DNA from: Pseudomonas sp. Fl4BN1
GTDB lineage: Bacteria; Pseudomonadota; Gammaproteobacteria; Pseudomonadales; Pseudomonadaceae
Length of the DNA: 64,000 bases
NCBI RefSeq assembly: GCF_009908285.1
Contig: NZ_JAAARM010000001.1
Location: forward strand, 310,001-374,000
Direction of reading: 5' to 3'
The notes under the pieces were generated by a model. The model ran no database searches, was not told where the DNA came from, and saw only the letters and a list, made by a program, of their open reading frames with translations. A program made the position numbers and the translations under genes. Positions 10,333 to 20,360 of this stretch are shown here, piece after piece; position 1 is the first letter of the stretch; every line of letters starts with the position of its first letter.

Positions 10333-11059
10333 AGTCCGCGATCTGGTAAAAGTCTTCGACACCCGTGGCCAGGTGGTGCGCGCGGTGGATAACGTCAGCA
10401 CCCAGGTGGCCAAGGGCGAAGTGCTGGTGGTGATCGGTCCGTCGGGTTCCGGCAAGTCGACCTTCCTGCGCTGCCTCAATGGCCTGGAGGAATTCGATTC
10501 CGGCTCGGTAAGTATCGACGGCCTGCAACTGGCCGATCCCAAGACCGATGTGAACGCCTATCGTCGCGAGGTCGGCATGGTGTTCCAGCACTTCAACCTG
10601 TTCCCCCACATGACCGTGCTGGAGAACCTTTGCCTGGCGCAAAAGGTGGTGCGCAAGCGTGGCAAGCAGGAGCGTGAGGCCAAGGCCCTGGCGCTGCTGG
10701 AGAAGGTTGGAATCGCGCAGAAGGCCCATGAGTTTCCGTCGCGCCTTTCTGGCGGCCAGCAGCAGCGGGTGGCGATTGCCCGGGCCTTGGCCATGGAACC
10801 CAAGGTCATGCTGTTCGATGAGCCGACCTCGGCCCTGGACCCGGAAATGGTCGGCGAGGTGCTGGACGTGATGAAGACCCTGGCCCTGGAAGGTATGACC
10901 ATGGTCTGTGTGACCCACGAGATGGGTTTTGCCCGGGAAGTGGCGGATCGGGTGCTGTTCTTCGACCACGGCAAGTTGCTGGAAGATGCCGCACCGGAGT
11001 TGTTTTTCGCTGCGCCGAAAGACCCGCGGGCCCAGGCATTCTTGCGCCAGGTGCTTTGA
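10325..11059 (+). CDS. Amino-acid ABC transporter ATP-binding protein
   Basis: Cytoplasmic ATPase of the polar amino-acid importer family (GlnQ/HisP type), 244 residues from GTG 10325. Walker [11 protein letters not shown]-loop region [12 protein letters not shown], signature [15 protein letters not shown], Walker [13 protein letters not shown] and the H-loop VTHEMGF are all intact. A TTG at 10304 would give seven more residues; GTG 10325 fits the family start [11 protein letters not shown] and has GGAGG at 10310-10314. The reading frame overlaps the permease end by eight bases. A REP doublet lies just after the stop and may end or stabilise the message. Confidence 0.94.
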   Translation: MIEVRDLVKVFDTRGQVVRAVDNVSTQVAKGEVLVVIGPSGSGKSTFLRCLNGLEEFDSGSVSIDGLQLADPKTDVNAYRREVGMVFQHFNLFPHMTVLENLCLAQKVVRKRGKQEREAKALALLEKVGIAQKAHEFPSRLSGGQQQRVAIARALAMEPKVMLFDEPTSALDPEMVGEVLDVMKTLALEGMTMVCVTHEMGFAREVADRVLFFDHGKLLEDAAPELFFAAPKDPRAQAFLRQVL

Positions 11060-11064
11060 TCGCT

Positions 11065-11119
11065 TCGCCAGCAAGCCGGCTCCTACATCATCCTTTGTAG
11101 GCGTCGGCTTGCTGGCGAG
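11065..11119. repeat. REP doublet (REPIN) between ABC operon and chemoreceptor gene
   Basis: TCGCCAGCAAGCCGGCTCCT and its inverted partner GTCGGCTTGCTGGCGA face each other within 55 bases and can form a long hairpin. It sits between two convergent genes, 5 bases after the ATPase stop and about 20 before the chemoreceptor stop. Confidence 0.85.
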
Positions 11120-11140
11120 GGATGCGAGCCGCTATCAGGC

Positions 11141-13057
11141 TCAGACCCGGAAACGTCCCACCAGCCCTTGCAGGTGAATCCCCAGTCGCGCCAGCTCGGC
11201 GCTGGACGCTGCGGTCTCTTCACTGGCCGATGAAGTCTGTTCGGACACATCACGCACATTCAACACACTGCGGTTGATCTCTTCCGCCACGGCGCTCTGC
11301 TGCTCGGCGGCCGCGGCAATTTGCTGGTTCATCGCCTGGATCGCCGACACGGTACGGGTGATGTTTTCCAGCGAGCCGCCGGCCCGGCGGGTCAACTCGA
11401 CACTGCTGTCGGACAGGCTGCGGCTGGTGTCCAGGGTGCTGGCCACTTGCTGGGTGCCACTTTGCAGGCTGATGATCAGTTCGGCGATTTCCTCGGTGGA
11501 CTGCTGTGTGCGCTGAGCCAGGCTGCGTACTTCATCCGCCACCACGGCGAAACCACGTCCGGCTTCTCCGGCCCGGGCCGCTTCGATGGCGGCGTTGAGG
11601 GCCAGCAGGTTGGTTTGCTGGGCCACGGACTTGATCACGTCCAGCACACTGCCGATCTTGTCGCTTTCTTGCTTGAGGTGGCCCATGGCTTCGGTGGAAT
11701 GGCCAACCTCGCTGGCCAGGCGCTCGATCTGGGCGATTGCTTCGTTCACCACCCGATCACCCTCGCGGGCTTGCTGATCTGCGGCCGCAGCGGCCTCAGA
11801 GGCTTCCTCGGCGTTGCGTGCGACTTCCTGCACCGTGGCGGCCATTTCGTTCATTGCCGTGGCCACCTGGTCGGTTTCGACTTTCTGGCTGTTGACCCCG
11901 GCACTGGTCTGCTCGGTGACCGCGGACAGTTGCTCCGCGGCGCTGGCAATCTGGGTCACGCCGTCGCTGATACCGCCAATCAGCTCCCGCAGGCCGAGGG
12001 TCATGCGCTGCATGGCCTTCTGCAATTGACCCAGCTCGTCGCGACGATCCACCACGAGGTTCTGGCTGAGATCGCCGGCGGCCACTCGCTCGGCGGCCTT
12101 GAGGGTCTGTTGCAAGGGTTGAATGATCTGCCGGGTAATAGCCCAGGCGGCAATCAGGCCGAACACCAGGGCCAGTGCGGTGGCAATCAGCAGGGTGCTC
12201 CTGGCCTGGCTGGCCTCGCTGTCGCGCTTGACGGTCTGCGCCGTGGTCAGTTGCTTGCTCAGGTCCATCAGGTGGTCGCCCTGGGCGGCCATGCGCTTGA
12301 GCGCATTGGCGCTGGCCTCCTCGGCGTCGCTAAAGGCGCTGACGGCTGCCCGGTAGGCCCGGAGCGAGTCGCTGGCCTGTTGCAGGCTGGCGATGTGCTG
12401 TTCTGGCAGCCGGGCTGGCAGGCTGGTGAGGTTGTTCAGGGCGTTGTCGATGGCATCCAGGGCCGGTTGTTTGGCTTCGGATTTGGCGCTGTAGGTGTAG
12501 CCGCGTACCTGGAAGCGTGCCTGCTGGATCAGTTTGGAGAGCTCGATGACGTTGTTGAACTGCGCCACGCTGTCGCCTTGCAGCAGCGATTTCTCGACTT
12601 CGGCCACCCGGGCCACGGCGTTGTCCGCGCTGGCGCCAAGCTGAGCCCGGGCCGTTTCGCGGCTGCTGGTGGCACGGGTCATGTCGGCAAAGGCTTTCTG
12701 GTATTCGGCTACGGCCTGCAGTTGCTGCTCGATCATGGCGAGGCTCTCGGGTTGCTGCAACTGCTCGCGGGCCGCCTGCAGGCCCTGGTCGAGCTGCTTG
12801 AGCACATCATTGACAGCGGCCGGGCCTTGCTCGCCATGGCGCATCTCAAAGTCGAGGCGGGTGATGCGCAGGTCCTTGGTCATGGCGTAGAGATTAGAAA
12901 TGTTGCCCAGTTTGTCGCCGCGGTCGATCACTGCGCCCAGGCCAGTCCAGCCGGTGGCGGTGATCAGTAGGGTCAGCAGCAGTACCAGGCCGAAGCCGAT
13001 GCCGAGTTTGAGGCTGACACTCACGTTTCCCAGATTTCTGGCTAGCCAACGGTACAT
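11141..13057 (-). CDS. Methyl-accepting chemotaxis protein, HBM-type sensor
   Basis: Transmembrane chemoreceptor of 638 residues. The start [19 protein letters not shown] at 13057 follows AAGGAG eight bases upstream; a GTG-type start at 13093 was rejected. TM1 is at ~17-40, a long helical periplasmic domain at ~45-285 resembles the helical bimodular (HBM) sensor of McpS-like receptors, TM2 lies at ~290-312, then HAMP and a cytoplasmic coiled coil. The conserved signalling tip is present ([38 protein letters not shown]). HBM receptors often sense organic acids; the ligand here is unknown. No CheBR-binding pentapeptide is visible at the end (GRFRV). Confidence 0.93.
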   Translation of the reverse strand: MYRWLARNLGNVSVSLKLGIGFGLVLLLTLLITATGWTGLGAVIDRGDKLGNISNLYAMTKDLRITRLDFEMRHGEQGPAAVNDVLKQLDQGLQAAREQLQQPESLAMIEQQLQAVAEYQKAFADMTRATSSRETARAQLGASADNAVARVAEVEKSLLQGDSVAQFNNVIELSKLIQQARFQVRGYTYSAKSEAKQPALDAIDNALNNLTSLPARLPEQHIASLQQASDSLRAYRAAVSAFSDAEEASANALKRMAAQGDHLMDLSKQLTTAQTVKRDSEASQARSTLLIATALALVFGLIAAWAITRQIIQPLQQTLKAAERVAAGDLSQNLVVDRRDELGQLQKAMQRMTLGLRELIGGISDGVTQIASAAEQLSAVTEQTSAGVNSQKVETDQVATAMNEMAATVQEVARNAEEASEAAAAADQQAREGDRVVNEAIAQIERLASEVGHSTEAMGHLKQESDKIGSVLDVIKSVAQQTNLLALNAAIEAARAGEAGRGFAVVADEVRSLAQRTQQSTEEIAELIISLQSGTQQVASTLDTSRSLSDSSVELTRRAGGSLENITRTVSAIQAMNQQIAAAAEQQSAVAEEINRSVLNVRDVSEQTSSASEETAASSAELARLGIHLQGLVGRFRV

Positions 13058-13117
13058 GCTGCGAACTCCTTTTAGCAGTTTGGGCTTAACCATAGGCTAT
13101 CGGCGGCCATAGGCATT

Positions 13118-13144
13118 CCTGTAGCAATCGGCTTGCCGGCAAAG
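13118..13144. repeat. Single REP-like half element
   Basis: CCTGTAGCAATCGGCTTGCCGGCAAA carries the GGCTTGCCGGC core of the REP family without an inverted partner. It lies in the gap between the chemoreceptor start and the rsmE stop. Confidence 0.6.
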
Positions 13145-13160
13145 GGCACTGCAAGAGGGT

Positions 13161-13188
13161 TGCCCCCGCCGGTACGGGGTTGGGGGCA
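13161..13188 (-). terminator. Hairpin just after rsmE, possible terminator
   Basis: TGCCCCC (13161-13167) pairs with GGGGGCA (13182-13188), with a further CCG/CGG pairing inside the loop. It begins six bases past the rsmE stop on the minus strand. No T run follows, so it may be a weak terminator or a 3'-end stabiliser for the ubiE-rsmE transcript. Confidence 0.35.
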
Positions 13189-13194
13189 TGGCGC

Positions 13195-13902
13195 TTAGAA
13201 CAGGCGTGAAAGCAGGGCAGTCACCGCAGTTTCGACCCGCAGGATGCGCTCGCCCAGCTGTACCGGTTGCAGGCCGGCCTTGCCCAGCAGATCGATTTCG
13301 TATGGGATCCAGCCACCTTCCGGACCAATGGCCAGGGTTACCGGTTCATCCAGGCCGCGAGGGCAGGGCGGGTACTGGCCGGGGTGGCCTACCAGTCCCA
13401 GGGTGCCTGCGCTCAGGGTTGGCAGGCGGTCTTCGACGAAGGGTTTGAAGCGTTTTTCGATGACGACTTCGGGCAGCACGCTGTCGCGGGCCTGTTCCAG
13501 ACCGAGGACCAGTTGTTCACGAATCGCCTCGGGTTCGAGAAAGGGCGTTTGCCAGAAGCTTTTTTCCACCCGGTAGCTGTTGACCAGCACCAGCCGTGGC
13601 ACGCCCATGGCTGCAACGGTCTGCAGTACTCGGCGGAGCATTTTCGGTCGCGGCAGGGCGAGGATCATGGTCAGTGGCAGCTTGGCCGGAGGCGGCAGTT
13701 CAAGCTGCACTTGCAGTTCGGCTTCGGCAGGCTCCAGGCGCAGCACCTGGGCCGAGCCCATCAGCCCACCAATGCGCCCTACCCGCAGGCTGTCGCCGAC
13801 AGCCACGCGATGCACTTCCTGCATATGGGTCAGGCGCCGGTCGCGCAGCACCACACGGTCGGCCGCAATGAAATCGGCCTCCTCAAGCAGCAGCAGGTTC
13901 AC
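13195..13902 (-). CDS. rsmE: 16S rRNA (uracil-1498-N3)-methyltransferase RsmE
   Basis: SPOUT-family methyltransferase that methylates U1498 of 16S rRNA using S-adenosylmethionine. The 235-residue protein has the N-terminal PUA-like part ([24 protein letters not shown]) and the C-terminal trefoil-knot motifs [14 protein letters not shown] and [16 protein letters not shown], which form the SAM site. The start ATG overlaps the tatC stop by four bases, making it the last gene of the long ubi-his-tat run. Length and motifs are normal. Confidence 0.95.
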   Translation of the reverse strand: MNLLLLEEADFIAADRVVLRDRRLTHMQEVHRVAVGDSLRVGRIGGLMGSAQVLRLEPAEAELQVQLELPPPAKLPLTMILALPRPKMLRRVLQTVAAMGVPRLVLVNSYRVEKSFWQTPFLEPEAIREQLVLGLEQARDSVLPEVVIEKRFKPFVEDRLPTLSAGTLGLVGHPGQYPPCPRGLDEPVTLAIGPEGGWIPYEIDLLGKAGLQPVQLGERILRVETAVTALLSRLF

Positions 13903-14693
13903 GCTTGGGTCGCTGGCGGCTGGTCGTTGTGGTCGTCAGCCGGCGTATCGTCCGGGTGCTCGCCGCGCTTGCTGATCAGCCCGCCGAACAGCACGCCGAT
14001 CTCGAACAGCAGCCACATGGGCACGGCCAGCAGGGTCTGGGAGAAAATGTCCGGCGGGGTGAGGATCATGCCCACCACGAAGCAGCCGATGACCACATAA
14101 GGGCGGATCTTGCGCAGGTACGTCACATTGACCACGCCGATCCATACCAGCAGGACCACGGCCACCGGGATCTCGAACGCCACGCCGAAGGCGAAGAACA
14201 AGGTCATGACGAAATCGAGGTAGCTGGTGATGTCGGTCATCATTTCCACGCCGGCCGGGGTGGCGGCAGCGAAGAACTTGAAAATCAGCGGAAACACCAG
14301 GAAGTAGGCGAAGGCCATGCCGGTGTAGAACAGCAGGATGCTCGACACCAGCAGTGGCACGGCGATGCGCTTTTCATGCTTGTACAGACCGGGTGCGATA
14401 AACCCCCAGATCTGGTGCAGGATCACTGGGATCGCCAGGAATAGCGAGACCATCATGGTCAGCTTCAGCGGCGTGAGGAACGGCGAGGCAACGTCGGTGG
14501 CGATCATAGTCGCGCCCACCGGCAGGTACTGGCGCAGTGGTGTGGAGACGATGGTGTAGATCTGCTGGGTGAAGGCGAACAACCCGGCGAAGATGATGAA
14601 GATCGCCGCTACGCAGCGCAGCAGGCGGGTACGCAACTCGGTGAGGTGCGACACCAGCGGCATATGTTGGTCGTTCTCTGGGATATCGCTCAT
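13899..14693 (-). CDS. tatC: Sec-independent translocase subunit TatC
   Basis: Polytopic inner-membrane core of the twin-arginine translocase; with TatB it recognises folded substrates carrying RR signal peptides. The 264-residue protein starts [26 protein letters not shown], including the conserved SHLTELR cytoplasmic N-terminus, and has six hydrophobic helices plus the first periplasmic-loop signature near PFLTPLKL and the FxxE-type region [10 protein letters not shown] hydrophilic His/Asp-rich tail ends the protein. It overlaps tatB and rsmE by four bases each. Confidence 0.97.
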   Translation of the reverse strand: MSDIPENDQHMPLVSHLTELRTRLLRCVAAIFIIFAGLFAFTQQIYTIVSTPLRQYLPVGATMIATDVASPFLTPLKLTMMVSLFLAIPVILHQIWGFIAPGLYKHEKRIAVPLLVSSILLFYTGMAFAYFLVFPLIFKFFAAATPAGVEMMTDITSYLDFVMTLFFAFGVAFEIPVAVVLLVWIGVVNVTYLRKIRPYVVIGCFVVGMILTPPDIFSQTLLAVPMWLLFEIGVLFGGLISKRGEHPDDTPADDHNDQPPATQA

Positions 14694-15157
14694 GGTGCTC
14701 GCGGCGGCAAAGTGGGGTCGTGGGGAGCGCTGGTGGCGGCTGGCGCTGTCGGTGCGGTCGGCTCGACCGGCAGCGCAGCGGCGCTCGGCGCTGGAGCCGC
14801 AGGGGTTTCCGGTACCTGGGCCGGCACGGCGTCGGTTGCGGCTACAGGGACGGCATCCGGTGCGTGAATGGTCTGCTCGGCCACGGGCTCCACCGGAGTC
14901 GCTGGCTGCTGGGTCGGGGCGAGGATTTTCCGCGCTTCCTGCTCCAGGGACAGAATGTGCTCGTTGTGCAGTTGCCGACGGATTTCGTCGGCACCGATTT
15001 CACGTTCAACTTCCTGTTTAATCGCGTTGAAGCTGCGCTTGAGGCGCCCGACCCAGAGGCCGGCGGTGCGCGCAGCGCCGGGAAGGCGCTCGGGGCCGAG
15101 CACCAGCAGGGCCACCAGGCCCACCAGCAGCAGTTCAGAGAAGCTGATACCAAACAT
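14690..15157 (-). CDS. tatB: Sec-independent translocase subunit TatB
   Basis: Membrane-anchored Tat component that forms the receptor complex with TatC. The 155-residue product has the N-terminal helix [20 protein letters not shown], the hinge [10 protein letters not shown] and an amphipathic helix, followed by a variable Ala/Pro/Thr-rich cytoplasmic tail (residues ~95-155), typical of pseudomonad TatB. The Glu in the TM helix (SELLLV) and the GPERLP hinge distinguish it from TatA. It starts 10 bases after tatA and overlaps tatC. Confidence 0.97.
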   Translation of the reverse strand: MFGISFSELLLVGLVALLVLGPERLPGAARTAGLWVGRLKRSFNAIKQEVEREIGADEIRRQLHNEHILSLEQEARKILAPTQQPATPVEPVAEQTIHAPDAVPVAATDAVPAQVPETPAAPAPSAAALPVEPTAPTAPAATSAPHDPTLPPRAP

Positions 15158-15167
15158 TATTCAGTGC

Positions 15168-15449
15168 TCACGAGTCTTTGCGGGTCGGCTCTTCAACTTT
15201 CTGCGCCTGCACGTCAATGGTGTGCGGCTGGTTCAACGGCGCGTTCTGCTGCGGTTGAACCGGTGGCACCGGCTGCGCTGCTGGCGGTACTACGGGGTCG
15301 GCAGGTTTTTCGTCGTCGTTCATGGCCTTGCGAAAACCCTTGATCGACTCACCGACATCGGTGCCCAGGTTCTTGAGCTTCTTGGTGCCGAATACCAGTA
15401 CCACGACCACCAGGATGACGATCCAGTGTTTCCAGTCAAAAATGCCCAT
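15168..15449 (-). CDS. tatA: Sec-independent translocase subunit TatA
   Basis: Small protein that oligomerises to form the Tat translocation site. From the ATG at 15449 it is 93 residues: [20 protein letters not shown] forms the membrane helix, followed by [19 protein letters not shown], the hinge and amphipathic helix with the conserved Phe, and a Pro/Gln-rich tail. An upstream in-frame ATG at 15539 was rejected because the TatA N-terminus begins at the chosen residue and the extra part would be translated hisE overlap. It is 25 bases downstream of hisE. Confidence 0.97.
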   Translation of the reverse strand: MGIFDWKHWIVILVVVVLVFGTKKLKNLGTDVGESIKGFRKAMNDDEKPADPVVPPAAQPVPPVQPQQNAPLNQPHTIDVQAQKVEEPTRKDS

Positions 15450-15474
15450 GCTGCGTTTCCTTTTAGAAAGTTGT

Positions 15475-15807
15475 TCAGGCGGACGGACGCGAGGCTTTCT
15501 CGGCGTGTCCGGACAAACCGAAGCGGCGGTCCAGCTCATCGAGCACGGCCTGGGGATGCTGCCCCAGCTGCGCCAGCATGACCATAGTGTGGAACCACAG
15601 GTCCGCGGTTTCGTAGATCACATCGCTGCAGTCACCGCTGATGGCGGCGTCCTTGGCGGCGATGATGGTTTCCACCGACTCTTCGCCGACTTTTTCCAGA
15701 ATCTTGTTCAGACCCTTGTGATACAGGCTGGCGACATAAGAACTATCGGCGGCAGCATCTTTACGCTCTTCCAGCACCTGGGCCAGACGGCTGAGGGTAT
15801 CGCTCAT
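15475..15807 (-). CDS. hisE: Phosphoribosyl-ATP pyrophosphatase HisE
   Basis: Converts phosphoribosyl-ATP to phosphoribosyl-AMP, the second step of histidine synthesis. The chosen start [16 protein letters not shown] at 15807 gives 110 residues, normal for a stand-alone HisE; the longer frame reads back into hisI. The MazG-like all-alpha signature is clear: [20 protein letters not shown], then [13 protein letters not shown] and the [10 protein letters not shown] helix. It follows hisI after one base, so the two consecutive-step enzymes are cotranslated; in enterobacteria they are fused. Confidence 0.97.
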   Translation of the reverse strand: MSDTLSRLAQVLEERKDAAADSSYVASLYHKGLNKILEKVGEESVETIIAAKDAAISGDCSDVIYETADLWFHTMVMLAQLGQHPQAVLDELDRRFGLSGHAEKASRPSA

Positions 15808-15808
15808 G

Positions 15809-16201
15809 TCAGTGTCCTGCAGAATAAATCGCGTGCGGGTCCTTGAGGACCGGTTCGACGGTTTTCCACTCGCCGTCTTCATAGACGCGGTAGAAACAGC
15901 TATGGCGGCCAGTGTGGCAGGCAATGTCGCCGATCTGCTCGACCATCAGGATGATCACATCAGCGTCACAGTCCAGGCGCATTTCGTGAAGCTGCTGTAC
16001 ATGCCCGGACTCTTCGCCCTTGCGCCACAGCTTGCCACGGGAACGTGACCAGTAGATTGCGCGGTGCTCGGCGGCTGTCAGGCTCAGGGCCTCGCGGTTC
16101 ATCCAGGCCATCATCAGCACGCGCCCGGTCTTGTGATCCTGGGCGATGGCCGGCACCAGGCCGTCCGCATCCCATTTGATCTGGTCCAGCCAATCTTTCA
16201 T
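15809..16201 (-). CDS. hisI: Phosphoribosyl-AMP cyclohydrolase HisI
   Basis: Zinc enzyme that opens the adenine ring of phosphoribosyl-AMP, third step of histidine synthesis. The 130-residue protein from [14 protein letters not shown] has the conserved [12 protein letters not shown], the metal-site segment [18 protein letters not shown] and the cysteine/histidine cluster [17 protein letters not shown] ribosome-binding site precedes ATG 16201; a start at 16216 would add five residues. It lies 80 bases after ubiB, the largest gap in the run, so an internal promoter there is possible. Confidence 0.97.
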   Translation of the reverse strand: MKDWLDQIKWDADGLVPAIAQDHKTGRVLMMAWMNREALSLTAAEHRAIYWSRSRGKLWRKGEESGHVQQLHEMRLDCDADVIILMVEQIGDIACHTGRHSCFYRVYEDGEWKTVEPVLKDPHAIYSAGH

Positions 16202-16281
16202 TTTCGACTCCGACAACCGGGCTCAACCCGCTGGTTGCGCCTCGACGATTTCGACAGTTTGCCAGCAGGTCGCGCCACTGG

Positions 16282-17886
16282 CTATCGACGAACGATCAGA
16301 TACAAACCCACGGCAATCATGATGCCAGCAGGCCAGTGTCCCAGCTCATTCAGTGGACCACCGGCGGCCAGGATCGCACCACCGCCCAGATGGGCGGTGC
16401 CCAGCAGGCGCAGGAACCAGTCGTCCTTGCGCTTGTGCCAGGGTGCCGGAGGGTCGGCGGCATGAGGCCGCGACATGCGTTCGAGCAGGTCACGGGTCAT
16501 GTTGGCCAGGTGCGGTAGCTGCTCGATCTGGCTGTGGATATTGCCGAACACGGCCTTGGGGCTGACCCGTTCGCGCATCCAGCGTTCGAGGAAGGGTTGC
16601 GCGGTATTCCACAGGTCCAGTTCCGGGTACAGCTGGCGGCCCAGGCCTTCGATGTTGAGCAGGGTTTTCTGCAGCAATACCAACTGCGGCTGCACTTCCA
16701 TGTTGAAGCGCCGAGCGGTCTGGAACAGGCGCATCAGCACCTGGCCGAAGGAAATATCCTTTAACGGTTTTTCGAAGATCGGTTCGCAGACCGTGCGGAT
16801 CGCCGCTTCGAATTCGTTGAGCTTGGTCTCTGCCGGGACCCAGCCGGAGTCGATGTGCAACTGGGCCACGCGGCGATAGTCGCGCTTGAAGAAGGCGAAC
16901 AGGTTGCGGGCCAGGTAGTCCTGGTCTTCCGGAGTCAGGCTGCCGACGATGCCGCAGTCGATGGCAATGTACTGCGGGCTCCAGGGCTGTACGGTGCTGA
17001 CGAAGATGTTGCCGGGGTGCATGTCGGCGTGGAAGAAGCTGTCACGGAACACCTGGGTGAAGAAAATCTCCACGCCGCGTTCGGCGAGCATCTTCATGTC
17101 GGTACGCTGGTCGGCCAAGGTCGCCAGGTCGGTGACCTGGATGCCGTAGATACGCTCCATCACCAGCACTTTCGGTCGGCACCAGTCCCAGTAGACCTGA
17201 GGTACATACAGCAGCGGCGAGCCTTCGAAGTTACGCTTGAGCTGGCTGGCGTTGGCCGCCTCGCGCAGCAGGTCGAGCTCGTCGTAGATGGTTTTCTCGT
17301 AGTCGCTGACCACGTCCACCGGGTGCAGCAGGCGCGCGTCGGCGGAGACCTTTTCCGCAGCCCGGGCGAGGATGAACAGCCACGCCAGGTCCTGGGCGAT
17401 GATCGGCTTGAGCCCCGGGCGGATCACCTTGACCACCACTTCTTCGCCAGTCTTGAGCTTGGCGGCGTGCACCTGGGCCACCGAGGCGGAGGCCAGGGGC
17501 TCGATGTCGAAGCGGCTGAACACGTCGCTGATCTTCTGGCCCAGTTGCTCTTCGATCAGCGCCATGGACTTTTGCGAATCGAATGGCGGGACCCGGTCCT
17601 GCAGCAGCATCAGCTCGTCGGCGATGTCTTCCGGCAACAGGTCGCGGCGGGTGGAGAGGATCTGCCCGAACTTGATGAAAATCGGCCCCAGGTCCTGCAA
17701 CGCCAGGCGCAGCCGTGCACCGCGGCTCAGGTCCAGCGGCTTGCGCGGGAACCAGCGCCAGGGCAGGGCGAAGCGCAAGGCCAGGAGAAACCAGGGCAGG
17801 GGCAGTTCGAACAGCAGGTCATCGAGGCGGTAGCGGATCACGACGCGCTGGATGCGCAACAGACGGCGGACGGCAAGCAGCTTCAT
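16282..17886 (-). CDS. ubiB: Ubiquinone biosynthesis kinase-like protein UbiB
   Basis: Atypical kinase/ATPase of the ABC1/ADCK/UbiB family, needed for aerobic ubiquinone synthesis and acting with the Ubi complex at the membrane. The 534-residue protein carries the KxGQ motif ([16 protein letters not shown]), the Ala-rich loop [27 protein letters not shown], the catalytic [17 protein letters not shown] in place of DFG, and two C-terminal membrane segments ([16 protein letters not shown] and [15 protein letters not shown]). ATGA overlap with ubiJ shows coupling. Confidence 0.97.
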   Translation of the reverse strand: MKLLAVRRLLRIQRVVIRYRLDDLLFELPLPWFLLALRFALPWRWFPRKPLDLSRGARLRLALQDLGPIFIKFGQILSTRRDLLPEDIADELMLLQDRVPPFDSQKSMALIEEQLGQKISDVFSRFDIEPLASASVAQVHAAKLKTGEEVVVKVIRPGLKPIIAQDLAWLFILARAAEKVSADARLLHPVDVVSDYEKTIYDELDLLREAANASQLKRNFEGSPLLYVPQVYWDWCRPKVLVMERIYGIQVTDLATLADQRTDMKMLAERGVEIFFTQVFRDSFFHADMHPGNIFVSTVQPWSPQYIAIDCGIVGSLTPEDQDYLARNLFAFFKRDYRRVAQLHIDSGWVPAETKLNEFEAAIRTVCEPIFEKPLKDISFGQVLMRLFQTARRFNMEVQPQLVLLQKTLLNIEGLGRQLYPELDLWNTAQPFLERWMRERVSPKAVFGNIHSQIEQLPHLANMTRDLLERMSRPHAADPPAPWHKRKDDWFLRLLGTAHLGGGAILAAGGPLNELGHWPAGIMIAVGLYLIVRR

Positions 17887-18506
17887 GCGTTATCGCTTGG
17901 GTCAAGGGATCGGGAAAGGCGCTCGAAGCGCGCCTCGAGACGTTCCAGGTCGAGTTTGGCCTGATCCAGTTCGCGAAAGCGCGCTTCGGCTTCACGCTGA
18001 CCCACCAGGGTCCGCGATTCTTCAGCGAGGAATTCGGCGAGGTTCTGGTTCAGGCTGGCAAATCCTTGCTGATACCAGCGTGCGCGGCTGCGCACATGGC
18101 CGCTGAACAGCTGGGTGGCCACTGGGCCCAGCCAGCGGGAAAGTTCGTATTCCCAGTCCAGCTCCAGGTCCTGGAGGATCGCCGCCAGGTCCAACAGCAC
18201 GCCGCTGTCGCCTTCCAACTCCACTTCCGGACCATGCAGGACTGCGGTCTTGTCCTTGCTCAGGGCCAGTCGCACCAGGCTTGAGGCCGGTGCCCGCAGG
18301 ATGCAGTCAGGGTCTGCGGCCCACTGCGAGGCCAGCATCAGGCCTTCATCGCTGGGCAGGATGAACAGCTGCAGTGCCGGGCTGCGGCAGTCCACAGCGA
18401 TCACCTTGCCGTTCAGGTGCTGCAGGCGCGGCAGGGCCGTGCTGTCCAGACGCAGCACCCGATTGATGCCGGTCTCGACGCTGGCGAGCAGGCCGCTGAG
18501 CAGCAT
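17883..18506 (-). CDS. ubiJ: Ubiquinone biosynthesis accessory factor UbiJ
   Basis: SCP2-domain protein that binds the hydrophobic intermediates in the soluble ubiquinone-synthesis complex (known from the E. coli homologue). It has 207 residues: an SCP2 lipid-binding domain at ~15-115 and a C-terminal helical, coiled-coil-like part rich in Glu/Arg/Leu (residues ~165-200). It sits between ubiE and ubiB as in many gammaproteobacteria; its start overlaps the ubiE stop by one base and its stop overlaps the ubiB start by four. Confidence 0.93.
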   Translation of the reverse strand: MLLSGLLASVETGINRVLRLDSTALPRLQHLNGKVIAVDCRSPALQLFILPSDEGLMLASQWAADPDCILRAPASSLVRLALSKDKTAVLHGPEVELEGDSGVLLDLAAILQDLELDWEYELSRWLGPVATQLFSGHVRSRARWYQQGFASLNQNLAEFLAEESRTLVGQREAEARFRELDQAKLDLERLEARFERLSRSLDPSDNA

Positions 18507-19276
18507 CAGGGCTTGATGCCGCGGTGCAGGGCGACGATGCCTGCGGTCATGTTGTGATAGGTCACGCGGTCGAAACCGGCCTCGACCATCATTGACTTCA
18601 GGGTTTCCTGGTTCGGATGCATGCGGATCGATTCGGCCAGGTAGCGATAGCTTTCCGAGTCGTTGGTGATCAGCTTGCCGGCCAGAGGCATGAAGGCGAA
18701 CGAATAGGCGTCGTAGACCTTGGACATCAAGGTGCTGGTGGGTTTGGAGAATTCCAGCACCAGCAGGCGGCCACCTGGCTTGAGCACCCGCAGCATGGAG
18801 CGCAGCGCGTCTTCTTTATGGGTGACATTGCGCAGGCCGAAGGCAATGGTCACGCAGTCAAAATGGTTGTCCGGGAAAGGCAGCTTTTCCGCGTCGGCCT
18901 GGACGAACTCGACGTTGCCGGCCACACCCAAGTCCAGCAGGCGGTCACGGCCGACCTTGAGCATCGACTCGTTGATGTCTGCCAGCACGACCTGGCCGGT
19001 CGGACCCACCAGATGGGAGAAACGCTTGGTCAGGTCACCGGTACCACCGGCGATGTCCAGTACGCGGTTGCCGGCGCGCACGCCCGACAACTCGATGGTG
19101 AAACGCTTCCACAAGCGGTGCATGCCACCGGACAGCACGTCGTTCATCAGGTCGTACTTGGCCGCTACCGAGTGAAATACCTCAGCGACTTTTTCCGCTT
19201 TCTGGCTTTCAGGAACGTTTTTGAAGCCGAAGTGAGTGGTGGGTTCGGCATCGCTGCCTTTGCGCTGATCAGTCAT
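18506..19276 (-). CDS. ubiE: Demethylmenaquinone/ubiquinone C-methyltransferase UbiE
   Basis: SAM-dependent class I methyltransferase adding the C-methyl group in ubiquinone synthesis. The chosen ATG at 19276 gives 256 residues beginning [21 protein letters not shown]; the longer frame to 19384 would run through the promoter. Signatures are Y(D)[16 protein letters not shown], the SAM motif [15 protein letters not shown] and the acidic loop LADINESML, plus [12 protein letters not shown] and the C-terminal [13 protein letters not shown]. It is the first gene of the leftward run. Confidence 0.97.
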   Translation of the reverse strand: MTDQRKGSDAEPTTHFGFKNVPESQKAEKVAEVFHSVAAKYDLMNDVLSGGMHRLWKRFTIELSGVRAGNRVLDIAGGTGDLTKRFSHLVGPTGQVVLADINESMLKVGRDRLLDLGVAGNVEFVQADAEKLPFPDNHFDCVTIAFGLRNVTHKEDALRSMLRVLKPGGRLLVLEFSKPTSTLMSKVYDAYSFAFMPLAGKLITNDSESYRYLAESIRMHPNQETLKSMMVEAGFDRVTYHNMTAGIVALHRGIKP

Positions 19277-19305
19277 ATCGCTGTCACCAAAAGAGAATGC
19301 GGGAC

Positions 19306-19334
19306 ATTCTAATGCCGGTGACGGTCTTTGTCTT
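19306..19334 (-). promoter_or_regulatory. Candidate sigma-70 promoter for ubiE
   Basis: On the minus strand, AAGACA (19334-19329), a 17-base spacer and TAGAAT (19311-19306), about 30 bases upstream of the ubiE start. Good -10 and spacing, partial -35. Confidence 0.5.
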
Positions 19335-19431
19335 GGCAAGGCTGAATGTAAGATAGTGATCCGCCGGGACGTTTTGACGCACACAGGGTCAAGATGCTCC
19401 AGGCAAGTCCCGAACCAGCAGGAGTCCTTAG

Positions 19432-19707
19432 ATGGCCCGTATTAGTGTTGAACGTGCCCATGGCCTGGGTAAGCAGGCGGCCCGTGAAAAGGCCGACCAA
19501 CTGGCGCAGAAACTCGCCGATCAATATGGCCTGGCGCCGCAGTGGGCGGGGGATACCCTGAACCTCAAGCGTTCCGGGGTCAAAGGCACGGTGCATGTAG
19601 GCGATGAGTCCATCAGGATCGATGTCGAACTGGGCCTGTTGATGTCGGCCATGAGCGGCACCATCAAGTCCGAAATCGAGAAAGCCCTGGACAAGGCGCT
19701 GGTCTGA
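19432..19707 (+). CDS. Polyhydroxyalkanoic acid system family protein
   Basis: Small 91-residue protein of the family annotated as putative PHA granule/system protein (PHA_gran_rgn). It begins [20 protein letters not shown], with an amphipathic helix, and has the central [24 protein letters not shown] beta-like part. The biochemical role is not established; it is commonly encoded near pha genes. An AGGAG site lies just before the ATG. It is divergent from ubiE, sharing a 155-base gap, and is followed by a degenerate REP region before phaI. Confidence 0.85.
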   Translation: MARISVERAHGLGKQAAREKADQLAQKLADQYGLAPQWAGDTLNLKRSGVKGTVHVGDESIRIDVELGLLMSAMSGTIKSEIEKALDKALV

Positions 19708-19711
19708 GCCA

Positions 19712-19809
19712 CTTGCAGGAGCTGGTTCGCCAGCGAATCACCGGGCACTGCAAGGGTGCTCATAGAGCTTCGCCGGCAAGCGCAATGCCGTCCGCTCGCT
19801 CCTGCAAGG
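19712..19809. repeat. Degenerate REP doublet upstream of phaI
   Basis: TTGCAGGAGCTGGTTCGCCA at the left and GCTTCGCCGGCAAGCGC ... GCTCGCTCCTGCAAGG at the right are eroded, inverted relatives of the REP units seen elsewhere. It begins five bases after the preceding stop; the phaI promoter must lie in the remaining ~115 bases. Confidence 0.55.
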
Positions 19810-19927
19810 ATCCATCACGGTTTTATTGCATTCGTTAGGGTGCCGATTCTAATTTTTCTCTCTAGGTTGTGCCTCAGGTCCTCTTTTCGAGGGCAGTTCC
19901 TCAAACCTTCTGCGCGTGAGGTGCACC

Positions 19928-20350
19928 ATGGCCAAAGTAATTCTGAAGAAAAAAGTTGATGCTCAATCGACTGCTCTGAGTGAAGTCAAAACCTATGCCC
20001 GCAAGATCTGGCTGGCAGGCCTGGGTGCCTACGCCAAAGTCGGTCAGGAAGGCAGCGAGTACTTTCAGGAGCTGATCAAGACAGGTCAATCCGTTGAAAA
20101 GAAAGGCAAAAAAGTTGTCACTGAACAACTTGAAGCAGCCAACAGTCAGATAGATAGCGTTAAAGGGGATGTCAGCACTCTTAAAGGCAAAGTCGAAGTG
20201 CAACTGGACAAGGTCGAGAAGGCTTTTGACACGCGCGTCGCCAGTGCCTTGAATCGTATCGGCATTCCGTCTAAACATGACGTCGAGACACTCTCTGCTA
20301 AGCTCGATGAGCTGACGGCGTTGCTCGAACGTGTCGCGCGTAAACATTAA
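19928..20350 (+). CDS. phaI: Phasin PhaI
   Basis: Granule-associated protein that coats medium-chain-length PHA granules. ATG 19928 (MAKVILKKKVDAQSTALSEV) gives 140 residues, like P. putida PhaI; an ATG at 19916 was rejected. It carries the phasin motif YARKIWLAGLGAYAKVGQEG, a coiled-coil region (residues ~50-105) and a C-terminal helix with a leucine-rich heptad. PhaF's N-terminal half is clearly homologous. It is followed after 10 bases by phaF. In P. putida this promoter is activated by PhaD; no binding site is assigned here. Confidence 0.95.
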   Translation: MAKVILKKKVDAQSTALSEVKTYARKIWLAGLGAYAKVGQEGSEYFQELIKTGQSVEKKGKKVVTEQLEAANSQIDSVKGDVSTLKGKVEVQLDKVEKAFDTRVASALNRIGIPSKHDVETLSAKLDELTALLERVARKH

Positions 20351-20360
20351 GGAGAACGGG

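Noticed and set aside
11321..12970. 549-residue plus-strand frame opposite the chemoreceptor
   Set aside because: Gly/Leu/His-rich mirror translation of the coiled-coil receptor gene; no start signal and no recognisable domain.
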